Shown here one piece after another: positions 16,185 through 26,591 of a DNA stretch of 64,000 nucleotides. The DNA comes from Ferruginibacter sp. (lineage in GTDB: Bacteria > Bacteroidota > Bacteroidia > Chitinophagales > Chitinophagaceae): contig JABFRP010000002.1 of assembly GCA_013141115.1 (NCBI GenBank), forward strand, positions 1,290,647 to 1,354,646. The letters run 5' to 3'. Position 1 is the stretch's first letter, and every line of letters begins with the position of its first letter. Below the pieces are notes generated by a model. The model saw only the letters and a list, made by a program, of their open reading frames with translations. It was not told the origin of the DNA and did no database searches. The translations under genes were made by a program, and so were the position numbers.

Positions 16185-17492
16185 ATGAAAACATTACAGG
16201 CATATAACGCCATATACCGGCACAATAAAACCAGCCGTATAAAATATTGGGCTGCTGGTTTTATTACAGCCCTTGCCATTATTTTATTTTTACCCTGGAC
16301 GCAGAATATAAGGGCCAAAGGAAGTGTAACCACCTTAAGGCAGGAACAAAGGCCGCAGGAACTCAACAGCATTATACCAGGCAAAATTGTACAATGGTTT
16401 GTAAAAGAAGGCGACCTGGTGCAGGCCGGTGATACTATTTTACAAATAAGTGAAGTAAAAGAAGACTACCTGGATACTAACCTGGTAAGCAGAACCGGTG
16501 AACAAATTAATGCTAAGCAAATGAGTGTTGCTTATTATAAAAATAAAGTAGCTGCTACACAAACGCAAATTGGCGCCTTGGATAATAACCGTTTATTAAA
16601 ACAAAGCCAGTTACAAAATAAAATACAGCAGTTGCAATTAAAACTGCAAAGCGATAGCATGGAAAATCTTACTGCCAATAATGATTACTCCATTGCATCA
16701 TTGCAATACAAAAGGCAAAAAGCAATGTATGATAGTGGATTGGTGTCGCTAACACAGCTGGAGCAACGCAACCAAAATTTTCAAAATGCAATGGCTAAAA
16801 AAATAAGTGCCGAAAATAAAATGGGTAGCACAAGGCAAGAGTTGTTGATTGCTCGTATAGAAATGGATGCCATTGATCAGGATTATGTAGAAAAAGTTTC
16901 CAAAGCACAGGGCGAACAATTTCAATCCTTATCACAAATAGCCGGAGGCCAGGGCGATGTGGCCAAGCTGCAAAATCAATACAGCAATTATAATATCAGA
17001 AGTGGTATGTACTTTATTACAGCACCACAGGCCGGGCAAATAACCAAGGCAAAAAAAGCAGGTATTGGAGAAATGATTAAAGAGGGTGAAATGCTGGTTG
17101 AAATTGTACCCGATAAAATGGATTATGCCGTGGAGCTTTTTGTGGAGCCGATGGATTTACCCTTGGTTTCGGTTAAACAAAAAGTGCGGTTTATGTTCGA
17201 TGGTTTTCCTGCAATTGTTTTCAGCGGATGGCCCAATGCATCTTACGGAACATTTAGCGGCGAAGTGGTAGCTGTGGAAAATGCTGTTAGCCCCAATGGA
17301 AAATTCAGAGTATTGATTAAAGAGGATTTAAGCGATAACAAAAGATGGCCAAGGGAATTAAAAATTGGTACCGGCACACAAGGCATTGCGCTGTTAAAAA
17401 ATGTACCGGTATGGTATGAGCTGTGGCGGAATATTAATGGCTTTCCGCCCGATTTTTATAAAACCAATAATCAGCAAGAAAAAAAGAAATAA
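16185..17492 (+). CDS. HlyD-family membrane fusion protein
   Basis: Single TM, GKIVQWFVKEGDLVQAGDTILQIS biotinyl-lipoyl-like motif, coiled coil, GEMIKEGEMLVEIVPD. Confidence 0.88.
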   Translation: MKTLQAYNAIYRHNKTSRIKYWAAGFITALAIILFLPWTQNIRAKGSVTTLRQEQRPQELNSIIPGKIVQWFVKEGDLVQAGDTILQISEVKEDYLDTNLVSRTGEQINAKQMSVAYYKNKVAATQTQIGALDNNRLLKQSQLQNKIQQLQLKLQSDSMENLTANNDYSIASLQYKRQKAMYDSGLVSLTQLEQRNQNFQNAMAKKISAENKMGSTRQELLIARIEMDAIDQDYVEKVSKAQGEQFQSLSQIAGGQGDVAKLQNQYSNYNIRSGMYFITAPQAGQITKAKKAGIGEMIKEGEMLVEIVPDKMDYAVELFVEPMDLPLVSVKQKVRFMFDGFPAIVFSGWPNASYGTFSGEVVAVENAVSPNGKFRVLIKEDLSDNKRWPRELKIGTGTQGIALLKNVPVWYELWRNINGFPPDFYKTNNQQEKKK

Positions 17493-17493
17493 G

Positions 17494-18900
17494 ATGAAAA
17501 AAATATTTTCAATTACCATAGTTTTATTTTTTTTACAGCATTGCAAAGCAAACGATAGTACTCAGGTACTATCGTTAAAAAGTTTTTTACAAATTGTAAA
17601 ACAGTTTCATCCTGCGGCTAAGCAAGCTGCTATACAAGTTGACAAGGCTACAGCAAGTTTAACCATTGCAAAAGGCAGCTTTGATCCATTACTGGGTACT
17701 GACGGCAGCAATAAAACCTTTGATGGTATCAATTATTATCAAACCAATACTACGCAATTAACTATACCCACCTGGTATGGTATTGAAATAAATACCGGTA
17801 TGGAATATTTGGCTGGCAACAGAACCAATCCAACTGCAACTAGTGGTAAAACCAGTTTTGCAGGTATCAGTATTCCATTGGCAAAAAATTTACTGATGGA
17901 TAAAAGACGAGCTGTATTGCAACAAGCCAAAGTAATGATCCAGGCATCTGAGCAGGAGAAAAGGGCTTTACTAAACGACCTGATAATGGATGCTGCCGAT
18001 GCTTATTGGCAATGGGTACAAACCTATTTAGTTTATACCACGTATAACAATGTTATTGATCTCAATAAAAAAAGAGTTGGCCTGATTAGTACCGCTTATC
18101 GCCTTGGCGAAAGGCCTGCAATAGATACTACAGAAGCCATTGCTCAACTACAAAATTTTGAATACCAGCAAAACGAAGCCCTACTTGCCTGGCAAAACGC
18201 AACGCTGCAGTTGAATAGTTTTTTATGGAAACAAAATAACGAAGCTTATGAATTACCCGAAGTTGTATTGCCTGATAAAAAAACAGAACAACTATATGAT
18301 GCTGTAATTTTTCCAGAACTGGAAAAGATTATAGCTGATACAAAAACAACTCATCCGGAATTAAATATTTACAGGTATAAATTAAACGCTTTAACTATAG
18401 AAAGAAAATTAAAATTTCAGGAACTGTTACCTAAAGCCGATTTAAAATACAATCAATTGGGTAAAGGATATAACATTGCATCAACTGCTGCTAAAACATT
18501 ATTTGATAATAACTACAGATTTGGTGTAAACTTTAGTATACCGCTACGGCTAAGCCAGGGCAGGGGCGAATATAAAATGGCTAAACTTAAAATAACCGAA
18601 ACCCAACTGCAACAAAGTCAAAAAGAAATTGCAGTGATCAATAAAGTAAGAAATTATTATAACCAGTTAGTAAATTATAAAACACAGGTGCATCTTTTAC
18701 AAAAAACCTATAATAACTATTTACAACTGCAACGGGGCGAAGAAACAAAATTCTTCAATGGTGAAAGTTCTTTGTTTTTAGTAAACAGCCGTGAAAACAA
18801 AACGCTGGAGACTTTACTAAAATTAACCGAGGCCGCAGTAAAATTTAATAAAGCAGCAATTAGCTTGCAATGGGCAGCAGGTAGGTTATGGCAATATTAG
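17494..18900 (+). CDS. TolC-family outer membrane efflux protein
   Basis: Signal peptide MKKIFSITIVLFFLQHCKA; TolC-like helical pattern, FGVNFSIPLRLSQGRGEYKMAKLKI. Confidence 0.85.
   Translation: MKKIFSITIVLFFLQHCKANDSTQVLSLKSFLQIVKQFHPAAKQAAIQVDKATASLTIAKGSFDPLLGTDGSNKTFDGINYYQTNTTQLTIPTWYGIEINTGMEYLAGNRTNPTATSGKTSFAGISIPLAKNLLMDKRRAVLQQAKVMIQASEQEKRALLNDLIMDAADAYWQWVQTYLVYTTYNNVIDLNKKRVGLISTAYRLGERPAIDTTEAIAQLQNFEYQQNEALLAWQNATLQLNSFLWKQNNEAYELPEVVLPDKKTEQLYDAVIFPELEKIIADTKTTHPELNIYRYKLNALTIERKLKFQELLPKADLKYNQLGKGYNIASTAAKTLFDNNYRFGVNFSIPLRLSQGRGEYKMAKLKITETQLQQSQKEIAVINKVRNYYNQLVNYKTQVHLLQKTYNNYLQLQRGEETKFFNGESSLFLVNSRENKTLETLLKLTEAAVKFNKAAISLQWAAGRLWQY
17551..17576. repeat. Perfect 11-bp inverted repeat inside the 5' part of the tolC-like gene
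   Basis: AACGATAGTAC-TCAG-GTACTATCGTT. Confidence 0.6.
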
Positions 18901-18911
18901 TTTGCCAAAAA

Positions 18912-20768
18912 CTACGAACTTCGGAAAGCTACCGGATGATTTAATTTTTTATGCGGCCCCATAAAAATGCGTAATAAAATTCTAAATGCCGATAGTTCAA
19001 TAAATAAAAGACAAAGGCCCATTAAAATAATTAATGCAGTTTGGCTGCTGTGTACATAGGTAAAAAATACATCAATACCTATAAATGCAGCCGTTATAGG
19101 AAAGCCCAGCATTCCAATGCAGGCAAATAAAAATAACAGACCTGTTGTTTCCTGCTCGTAAACATAACCATGAAACTGGTTTAACGAAATATCATTATCG
19201 ATAGCTCTTATTTTTTGCAAACAATAATATCCCAGGGCAAACGCTGGTAAAATACCACTTATATAAAATACAATTTCGATGGTATTAATATGCGGTGCAT
19301 TAAATAATATGGCAGCTATTATAAACAAATGTGCTATTAATAAATAACCCCACGCTTTTAACGCTGATTGCCTGAAAGAAAAAGCAAAAAGAATTACTGC
19401 TAAAGCAATGCTCATTAAAATAAGTGGCAATACTGCAACTAAAGAAGCTGTTATATTAAAATTGATATAACCAAGTATTAAAAACGCAATACCAGCAACT
19501 GCAATAATGCTGATAATAATTTTAGATTGTAAAAATAATACTTGTTTACCCAGCCATTTAAAGGGGCTCCATAAATAAGTATACATCATACTATCTAAAT
19601 TCCATTCTTTAATGCCCAGCATGTATAAAGAAGCTTTTAGTTTTGATACCGGCTTTTGTGTGGGTGCTGTGTAATGAAAATACTGATGATGTACCAGGTA
19701 ATTTAATACCGAAGGCGAAACGAGTAATTGATAGGTTCTTAAAAATGCATTACCGGCAAAATGTACCAATACCAACCAATGCCAGCCAATGGCCACTTCA
19801 ATAAACATTAAGCCTATTTGTGCAGCAGAGGAATAAGCAATTTGTGTTTTAACTGTTGGTTGCACTCTTGCAATTAAAGTGGCAATAATGGCTGTTAATG
19901 CACCAATAACAATGATGACAATTTTTGCCCACAACATATCTTCCCAAAAAGGATGCGTACGCAGCAATAAAAAAACACCAATATGTACGCTTAACGAACC
20001 ATAAAAAATTGCTGAAGAAGCTGTTGGCCCTTCCATTGCCCTGGGCAGCCAGGCTGTAAAAGGAAACTGTGCCGATTTAATAGCAGCAGGCAATATCATC
20101 ATACAAACAATAAATATAGCCATGCCGGTACTGGCTGATGCAACAGCCAACTCTTTTGCTTCTCCTAACTTGGCAAAAGTTATATTCTGATGAGTAAGGT
20201 GGTGCATCATCCACATGCAAAGCATTAGCGCCACATCGCTGGTACGATAATAAGAAATGGCTTTAAATGCATTTTTTACCGGTAAATACCGGTTGCGGTA
20301 AAAAGCAATCAATATAAAAGAACAAACCCCTTTTATTTCCCAGCCTATAAAAAGTGTTTCAAAATTGCCGGATAAAATAATAAAATTATAGCCTGCAGCA
20401 AACAGCAGTATGATATTAAAAAAACGTTTGTAGCCCTGATCACGATGCATGTAATATTTACTGAACGTGGCTACCAAAAAAAATAATAGTGCGCCAATTA
20501 TACTGAACACGGCGGTTATCTCATCATAAAATAATTCAAAGGCAAATACAAAATGATCTGTTTGATACAGCGTGGCCAAATGATAAGTAACTGGTTGCAT
20601 GCCATTAGTAACCCACCACCCAGCAAATAAAATCGAAACAAAGATGTACAATACCTTAGTAAAACGTACAATTTTACCAATAGCTTTTTCATTTTTATTT
20701 TGCCAGAACAGCGTTACCAAAAATGCCAGAAATGGTATGGCAATAAATAAGACAAGTAGTTGGTTCAT
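18912..20768 (-). CDS. dabB: DabB-like (NuoL/MrpA-type) proton-conducting subunit of a DAB inorganic carbon transporter
   Basis: NuoL/ND5-type protein (FETLFIGWEIKGVCSFILIAFYRNR..., PFTAWLPRAMEGPTASSAIFYGSLSVHIGVFLLLR) directly downstream of dabA; no other complex I genes in the window. Confidence 0.85.
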   Translation of the reverse strand: MNQLLVLFIAIPFLAFLVTLFWQNKNEKAIGKIVRFTKVLYIFVSILFAGWWVTNGMQPVTYHLATLYQTDHFVFAFELFYDEITAVFSIIGALLFFLVATFSKYYMHRDQGYKRFFNIILLFAAGYNFIILSGNFETLFIGWEIKGVCSFILIAFYRNRYLPVKNAFKAISYYRTSDVALMLCMWMMHHLTHQNITFAKLGEAKELAVASASTGMAIFIVCMMILPAAIKSAQFPFTAWLPRAMEGPTASSAIFYGSLSVHIGVFLLLRTHPFWEDMLWAKIVIIVIGALTAIIATLIARVQPTVKTQIAYSSAAQIGLMFIEVAIGWHWLVLVHFAGNAFLRTYQLLVSPSVLNYLVHHQYFHYTAPTQKPVSKLKASLYMLGIKEWNLDSMMYTYLWSPFKWLGKQVLFLQSKIIISIIAVAGIAFLILGYINFNITASLVAVLPLILMSIALAVILFAFSFRQSALKAWGYLLIAHLFIIAAILFNAPHINTIEIVFYISGILPAFALGYYCLQKIRAIDNDISLNQFHGYVYEQETTGLLFLFACIGMLGFPITAAFIGIDVFFTYVHSSQTALIILMGLCLLFIELSAFRILLRIFMGPHKKLNHPVAFRSS

Positions 20769-20813
20769 TTAATATTTTTTCTTACAGGTTACATCAATAG
20801 AAATGACAGGAGT

Positions 20814-23360
20814 TTAATCCAGCAAATACACCGGTAAATTTTCTTCCGTTGCATGTACAATATGATTGGTTTCCATTTCCTTTGCCCCTTCAATAAATGC
20901 TTCCATATTGTGAATGGTTTTTATTTCGCCGGCATCAGTAATGGGATCATATTTTTCAAACACTCCATTCTTAAAATAATAAAACTGTTGTTCTTGCGGA
21001 TGCAGTGCCGCAATATGCACCCACTCGTTTTTGTACCATTCAAAAACTTCGGGTGAAGATTGAATGGCCTTTAAAACAATATCTGGTTTTTGTTCTACTA
21101 TCACCAGTAAACGAACCGGATCGTGTACTTCAATCATTTGCCAGGGCAACCCTGGTCGCAAATCGCCATCGCTGCTGTTGGCCACGCCAAATAAACCCAT
21201 CACGTTATGCGGTAGTTTGGTGCCGGCTCCTACTTTAATATTATCTACCCGTGAAAAATAATATTCCAAATTAATACCACCGCAAACCAACCCAATGGGC
21301 CGCATTACTGCAGAAAGAATTGCTCCGTCTGTATCTGTGGTATAATCGTAACTGTTTAAAAATGCACGTCGGTCTAAAAACAATCCTTTGGTAATAGCTC
21401 TTCGGCCAATAATGGCCAACGTATTGGTACCATGCCCCAGCTCGGGCCTTGGTTCAAATAAAGAAACCGAACGGTTGTGAATAGCTTTGCGTACCTGCTC
21501 TAACTCTTGTTTGGTATTGATAGATGCAAAACGCCTGCTGCGTTCTTTTGCATTAAGGTTTAAAGCCGTTTCAAAATTTTGTATGTTGATGAGGTGTTTT
21601 TTTTTATTTTCTTCGCTCAATACATCCTCATCATAATAATCTATTACATCTGCAGCTGTATCATGCATACTGCCGATAAACTGCGTAGTTTGTGGAATAA
21701 CAATTCCTTTTGCTGCAAATGCTTCTCTTACTTTTTTATGGTTTAGTATATATGCCTGCGTTCTTGCATTGGTGGCACCCGGCCTTCCACTACAGGCGCC
21801 ACAATCGTGTGCGCCGTGGTGCGGATTATTGGCACTGCTACTGCCATGCGACACCAGGTAAACAATGGGTGCAAAATTTTTAACCAAGCCAATGCCTCTT
21901 AAAAAAGCTTCGCCCCTGGTTACCATTTCTTCAATGGTATAACCAATCTGTAAACCATTTTCCACATCAGACAGGTTTGTATTTTCTATAGTAAGTGTTG
22001 ATTGCTTATCCATATGCCCATACGCATCGGAAATTGCCGGGCTCATTGTTGGGCGAAATAGCATTTGCAATTTTTTTACAAAAGCCCAAAAACCAAAACC
22101 AATGCTCAGGAAAAAACCTGATACAATACCATGGGTATATTTTGTATAGATGAGTTCTTCTTTTCTGATTGTTTTTGCATCGGATTCTTTGATCAAAAAT
22201 TTTGGTGTTACAGGGGCAGGACAAAGCTTATCATAAAACTTGCTGCCCTGCTGATGAAAATAAAACTCCACACCAAAAAAGCCGGGGGCCCCAAAAGTTG
22301 CTGCATTTTTATCAACCGCCTCAATATGCCGACGTATAGAATCTTCTCTTTCATCTATGCAAAAAATGGCCTGTAAAGATGGGCTTGTTGCAGCACCGTT
22401 GTTATTTGGTTGCAACGATTTTTTTTGATTAACAATAAGCATTCCCTTTAATACCGAATCGTAATAGCTCCATTCAAATGCTTCCTGCCAAAGCTGTATC
22501 ACTTCGGCCAATTCTGTTTTGGGTACATCTGCAAACAGGTCAACTGGCGCTGCAGTAGCAACGCTTGCCAGTGGTTGCCATTTATCTCCTAACTCAAACT
22601 GCAATGCATCCAGTTCCATCAGCAGTTCAAATGCTACCAGTTCTTTAAAGCTTATCTTTTTTCTATCCAGTAATGTTTGCGGATTATCTTCCAGCGCACA
22701 AATAAAACCACTCCAGCCATGGTGGGCAAAATGCTGATCAAATAAATACTGTTCAAAATATACTGCATCACCTACAATCGTTCGCAGTAATTCACTAATA
22801 GAATAATTGCCTGTTAAAAATTTTTGCTGAACTTTTTTCGTTTTAAAAAAACTTACAAAACTATTTTGCTCCAGCTCTTTTATACTTTCGGTAAAACTTT
22901 TATTGGCAAATGGAAATGCTTCTATAGCAATACCCTGATCTAAAAAGCCACAAAGAATACGAAATAGTCGTGGATGCACTTTATTATCCAGGTCTACTTG
23001 ATACACTTCTTTCCAGAGTTTACGCAATTGCCCGATCCGTGGATGATTAATGGTATCGTATTCTTTGTGCAATAACCTTTGCTTCCATTCTGCAACATCA
23101 CCATTTTTACCGGCAATCAGCTTTTGTAAAATATCTTCTCTTATGCGTCCACTCTTGTACAGCTCCCGGTATTCCGGCAATTGTAAATGCACCTGGAAAC
23201 CAAAAATTTTTGATGCCTTAAAAATGGCATCATAAAATTTCATGTGTTGAAAAGCATGTAAAGAGTTATGATGAATAAAATCTTTTAACGCCTGTTGCGA
23301 CGGTAAAAAATGTTTTAGCTCATGCAATACATGCTCTTCGTTAAATAAATTTTTGCTCAT
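20814..23360 (-). CDS. dabA: DabA (DUF2309/UPF0753) beta-CA-like subunit of a DAB inorganic carbon transporter
   Basis: IFCIDEREDSIRRHIE and VSHGSSSANNPHHGAHDCGACSGRPG, the predicted zinc/active-site Cys, Asp, His and Cys motifs of the family. Confidence 0.92.
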   Translation of the reverse strand: MSKNLFNEEHVLHELKHFLPSQQALKDFIHHNSLHAFQHMKFYDAIFKASKIFGFQVHLQLPEYRELYKSGRIREDILQKLIAGKNGDVAEWKQRLLHKEYDTINHPRIGQLRKLWKEVYQVDLDNKVHPRLFRILCGFLDQGIAIEAFPFANKSFTESIKELEQNSFVSFFKTKKVQQKFLTGNYSISELLRTIVGDAVYFEQYLFDQHFAHHGWSGFICALEDNPQTLLDRKKISFKELVAFELLMELDALQFELGDKWQPLASVATAAPVDLFADVPKTELAEVIQLWQEAFEWSYYDSVLKGMLIVNQKKSLQPNNNGAATSPSLQAIFCIDEREDSIRRHIEAVDKNAATFGAPGFFGVEFYFHQQGSKFYDKLCPAPVTPKFLIKESDAKTIRKEELIYTKYTHGIVSGFFLSIGFGFWAFVKKLQMLFRPTMSPAISDAYGHMDKQSTLTIENTNLSDVENGLQIGYTIEEMVTRGEAFLRGIGLVKNFAPIVYLVSHGSSSANNPHHGAHDCGACSGRPGATNARTQAYILNHKKVREAFAAKGIVIPQTTQFIGSMHDTAADVIDYYDEDVLSEENKKKHLINIQNFETALNLNAKERSRRFASINTKQELEQVRKAIHNRSVSLFEPRPELGHGTNTLAIIGRRAITKGLFLDRRAFLNSYDYTTDTDGAILSAVMRPIGLVCGGINLEYYFSRVDNIKVGAGTKLPHNVMGLFGVANSSDGDLRPGLPWQMIEVHDPVRLLVIVEQKPDIVLKAIQSSPEVFEWYKNEWVHIAALHPQEQQFYYFKNGVFEKYDPITDAGEIKTIHNMEAFIEGAKEMETNHIVHATEENLPVYLLD

Positions 23361-23373
23361 ATAAAAATTAAAA

Positions 23374-23401
23374 ATGGGGTTGAGAAAAATCTCAACCCCA
23401 T
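23374..23401. terminator. Hairpin in the carbonic anhydrase-dabA intergenic space (terminator/attenuator)
   Basis: ATGGGGTTGAG-AAAAAT-CTCAACCCCAT, A/T-rich on both sides, inside an otherwise co-directional minus-strand cluster. Confidence 0.65.
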
Positions 23402-23409
23402 ATAAAAAA

Positions 23410-24099
23410 TTAGTGTCTTAGTTCTGCCATACTGAATTCCGGATTATTTTCGTCTCTTATGTATTCTGCATCATGATAAAATTCTACTACGCCGGTTTCT
23501 ATATTATACATAGCACCAACAACTCCTATCTCACCATTCTCTACCATTTGCTCAAGAATAAAACTTCTTTCGATGATATTTTTTACAGAGCGGCGTACAT
23601 TAATGGCGGATACATTTTCTACAAATGTTCCGTTTTTCGAGTTTCTTTTACCAATGTCACTGGTTTCTCTTTCTGAATACACTGCAGGCTGCAGTTTGGA
23701 TAACAATTCGGTAAGGTTGCCCATTTCCACATGATCGCATGCTCCTTTTACCGCACCGCATTTGGTATGGCCCAATACCACTATCAGTTTGCTGCCTGCC
23801 AATTTGCAAGCAAATTCCATACTACCCAAAATATCTGTATTTACAATATTACCTGCTATCCGTATGCTAAAAACATCCCCCAATCCCTGATCAAAGATCA
23901 GTTCGGCAGAAGTGCGGCTGTCGATACAACTAAGTATTGTGGCAAAAGGCCACTGTCCGTCTCTTGTAGCATTTACCTGGCCTAATAGATCCCTTTGCGC
24001 TTTCAGGTTTTTTATAAATCTGCCATTGCCTTCTTTTAATATTTCCAGTGCCATTCTTGGTGTTAAATCTGCTTGTGTTTCTTTTGTATGTGCTCTCAT
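23410..24099 (-). CDS. Beta-carbonic anhydrase
   Basis: SCIDSRTSAELIFDQGLGDVFSIRIAGNIV; VVLGHTKCGAVKGACD; GAMYNIETGVVEF. Confidence 0.9.
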   Translation of the reverse strand: MRAHTKETQADLTPRMALEILKEGNGRFIKNLKAQRDLLGQVNATRDGQWPFATILSCIDSRTSAELIFDQGLGDVFSIRIAGNIVNTDILGSMEFACKLAGSKLIVVLGHTKCGAVKGACDHVEMGNLTELLSKLQPAVYSERETSDIGKRNSKNGTFVENVSAINVRRSVKNIIERSFILEQMVENGEIGVVGAMYNIETGVVEFYHDAEYIRDENNPEFSMAELRH

Positions 24100-24181
24100 T
24101 GTTTATTTTTTTTTATTTAAATAATAATTGTACCCTCTAATATTGCAGGGGGCTTTGTTTATGATTTTTTTTGATGATCTC

Positions 24182-25765
24182 TTAATCCTGCTCCGAATGC
24201 ACATGTATGGCATCTTCCATTTTATAAGCCGGCTTAAAGTTTTTTAGTATTACAGTAATGTTTTTGTCTTTCGACCCATAGTTTACAAAGTCTCTTATTA
24301 ATTCCAGCACATCATAATCTATGTAAACAGTATTGGCTGCATCAATTATCAGTTTGCTGTTTTTAGGTAAATGTGCCAGCGTTTGTTTAATAGCGGCTTT
24401 ATTTAAAAACGATACTTCCTGTGCCAGATCCATGTGTACGGTTTCTCCTTCGTGGTATTTTTCTTTTTTAAAGAAATAAGCCAGCTTCATATTTCCTCTT
24501 AAGATGAAGAAAATACTTACTACCAAACCAATACCCACACCTTTTAAAAGATCGATAGCCACCACCGCAATTGCCGTTATAATAAACGGTATAAATTGAA
24601 ACTTACCCGATTGCCACATGTGTTTAAAAACTTTGGGACTAGCCAGTTTAAAACCAATCATTATTAAAATAGCCGCCAAACATGCCATGGGGATTTTATT
24701 AAGCACACTGGGTATAGCCACCACCGCAATCAACAGAAATACACCATGCGCTATTGCAGAAAGTTTTGATTTTGCACCTGCGTTTACATTGGCCGATGTT
24801 CGTACAATTACCGACGTCATAGGTATGCCGCCAATTAAACCTGCAAAAATATTACCGATACCTTGTGCCCTTAATTCTGTATTGGCACTGGAAAATCTTT
24901 TTTGCGGATCCATTTTATCACCGGCCTCTAAACAAAGCAATGTTTCAATACTGGCCACTGCAGCAATAGTTACAGCAGTGATCCAAACTGCCGGGTTTGC
25001 AAATCCTGCAAAATTGGGAAACCTGAACTGGCCAAAAAATTCGCCGAAGGAAGATGCTGTTGGCAGTTTTACCAAATGATCGCCGGTAATGGCAAAGGCT
25101 GGATTTGTAGCCTTAAATATTTCGTTAATAACAATGCCCGCTATTACTACTATTAATGCACCAGGTATAGCTTTTATTTTTTTCAAAAAAGGCACTTTAT
25201 TAAACGCTATTAAAATAGCAAGCGAAACCACGGTAACAATAATTATCCCTGTATGAGCGTAGTTAAAAGAATGAATAATTTCGCTGAAGAAACCTTTATC
25301 TGCCGTATCCATCAACTCGTAAGAATAAAAATCGCCTTCGTGTTCTTTATCATATCCAATAGCATGCGGCAGTTCTTTTTTAATAATAATAATACCTATT
25401 GCGGTAAGCATACCTTCAATAACACCTGAAGGAAAATAGCTGGAAATACCACCAGCTTTTGCAATGCCTAATAAAAGCTGAAGTACTCCAGCAAGCACCA
25501 CAGCCAGCAAAAAGGTTTCGTATCCAAGGTTAGTTACTGCAGCAAGTACAATTGCAATTAAGCCAGCAGCCGGACCCGATACACTTACATTAGAGCTGCT
25601 TAAAACACCCACTAATATACCGCCAATAACTCCTGTAATAATACCTGCAAATGGCGGCGCTCCGCTGGCTACTGCTATACCCAAACAAAGAGGTAATGCT
25701 ACCAAAAAAACTACCATACCGGAAAGTAGATCTGTCTTAAGAATTTGTGTGTTCAATTTCATCAT
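24182..25765 (-). CDS. SulP-family anion (likely bicarbonate) transporter with STAS domain
   Basis: MKLNTQILKTDLLSGMVVFLVALPLCLGIAVASGAPPFAGIITGVIGGI; STAS-like C-terminus KLIIDAANTVYIDYDVLELI. Confidence 0.9.
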   Translation of the reverse strand: MMKLNTQILKTDLLSGMVVFLVALPLCLGIAVASGAPPFAGIITGVIGGILVGVLSSSNVSVSGPAAGLIAIVLAAVTNLGYETFLLAVVLAGVLQLLLGIAKAGGISSYFPSGVIEGMLTAIGIIIIKKELPHAIGYDKEHEGDFYSYELMDTADKGFFSEIIHSFNYAHTGIIIVTVVSLAILIAFNKVPFLKKIKAIPGALIVVIAGIVINEIFKATNPAFAITGDHLVKLPTASSFGEFFGQFRFPNFAGFANPAVWITAVTIAAVASIETLLCLEAGDKMDPQKRFSSANTELRAQGIGNIFAGLIGGIPMTSVIVRTSANVNAGAKSKLSAIAHGVFLLIAVVAIPSVLNKIPMACLAAILIMIGFKLASPKVFKHMWQSGKFQFIPFIITAIAVVAIDLLKGVGIGLVVSIFFILRGNMKLAYFFKKEKYHEGETVHMDLAQEVSFLNKAAIKQTLAHLPKNSKLIIDAANTVYIDYDVLELIRDFVNYGSKDKNITVILKNFKPAYKMEDAIHVHSEQD

Positions 25766-25947
25766 TAATGCTTATTTAATATAACATGGCTGTTTCAACT
25801 GCCGGGGCTGTTGAAAATTTTAAAAAATACTGAAGGGAATTGCTGTTTGTCTTTTAAGCAGATAAATTTTTACCTGTATAATTCATAGAATTACTGTTGG
25901 TGCATACAAAAACATGCGTAACAAAAAAGACTGATAAACGAAATTAA

Positions 25948-26355
25948 TTAAGCCGCATTGGGCGGTGGCGCATGTAACTCGCCATGAAAGGCAATATAAG
26001 TGCCTGAGTTTTCTAACTTATAATTTGGAGCTGTTTTAGAAATACAATCTTGTGTACCATGATACTCATGCAAAAATTCTTCGGAAAGGCTGGTGGTACT
26101 CGGCACTTTCTCTTCTATATTATTACCGGAAGAATCTGAAGTTTCATCTTCGCTGTCACTCATCGGAAACTCAGCTGATAATGAATTTTGTTGTTTGGCT
26201 AATTGCTGTTGCGTACTAATAATAAAAGGAGTACTTACAGTAAGCCAAAGCAATACCATCATCAAAAATATTGATGATGCTTTTTGAAAAAATGTATATG
26301 ATTTGCTGTTTTTCTTCATTAAATGTGCTGCAAAATAGCATTTTACCTTTTGCAA
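25948..26355 (-). CDS. Small membrane-anchored protein with acidic linker and C-terminal PPPNAA
   Basis: TM segment ASSIFLMMVLLWLTVSTPFIIS, acidic/Ser linker SDSEDETSDSSGNNIEEKV, C-term GTYIAFHGELHAPPPNAA; upstream of and co-directional with sulP. Confidence 0.5.
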   Translation of the reverse strand: MQKVKCYFAAHLMKKNSKSYTFFQKASSIFLMMVLLWLTVSTPFIISTQQQLAKQQNSLSAEFPMSDSEDETSDSSGNNIEEKVPSTTSLSEEFLHEYHGTQDCISKTAPNYKLENSGTYIAFHGELHAPPPNAA

Positions 26356-26591
26356 ACCAAATGATTCGCCGTGGCCGTTGAAATTTTTACAGTATTTTTT
26401 AATTATTAAAATGCTGGTAAGTATACTGCCGCCGTCTTTTATTAACTATGTTAAATAAATAACAAATAAGGTTTGCTGTAATAACAGTTTGCTTTTTAAA
26501 AAGTTCAACAGGCTGATTATTTACAAACACAACAAATGGTTTTCAATTTATTAAATATTAATTTTGAGAAAAAGTACCGGCATGAAACCTT

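Noticed and set aside
18912-20768. Respiratory complex I subunit NuoL
   Set aside because: No other nuo/mrp genes nearby and it is directly paired with DabA, so DabB is the better call.
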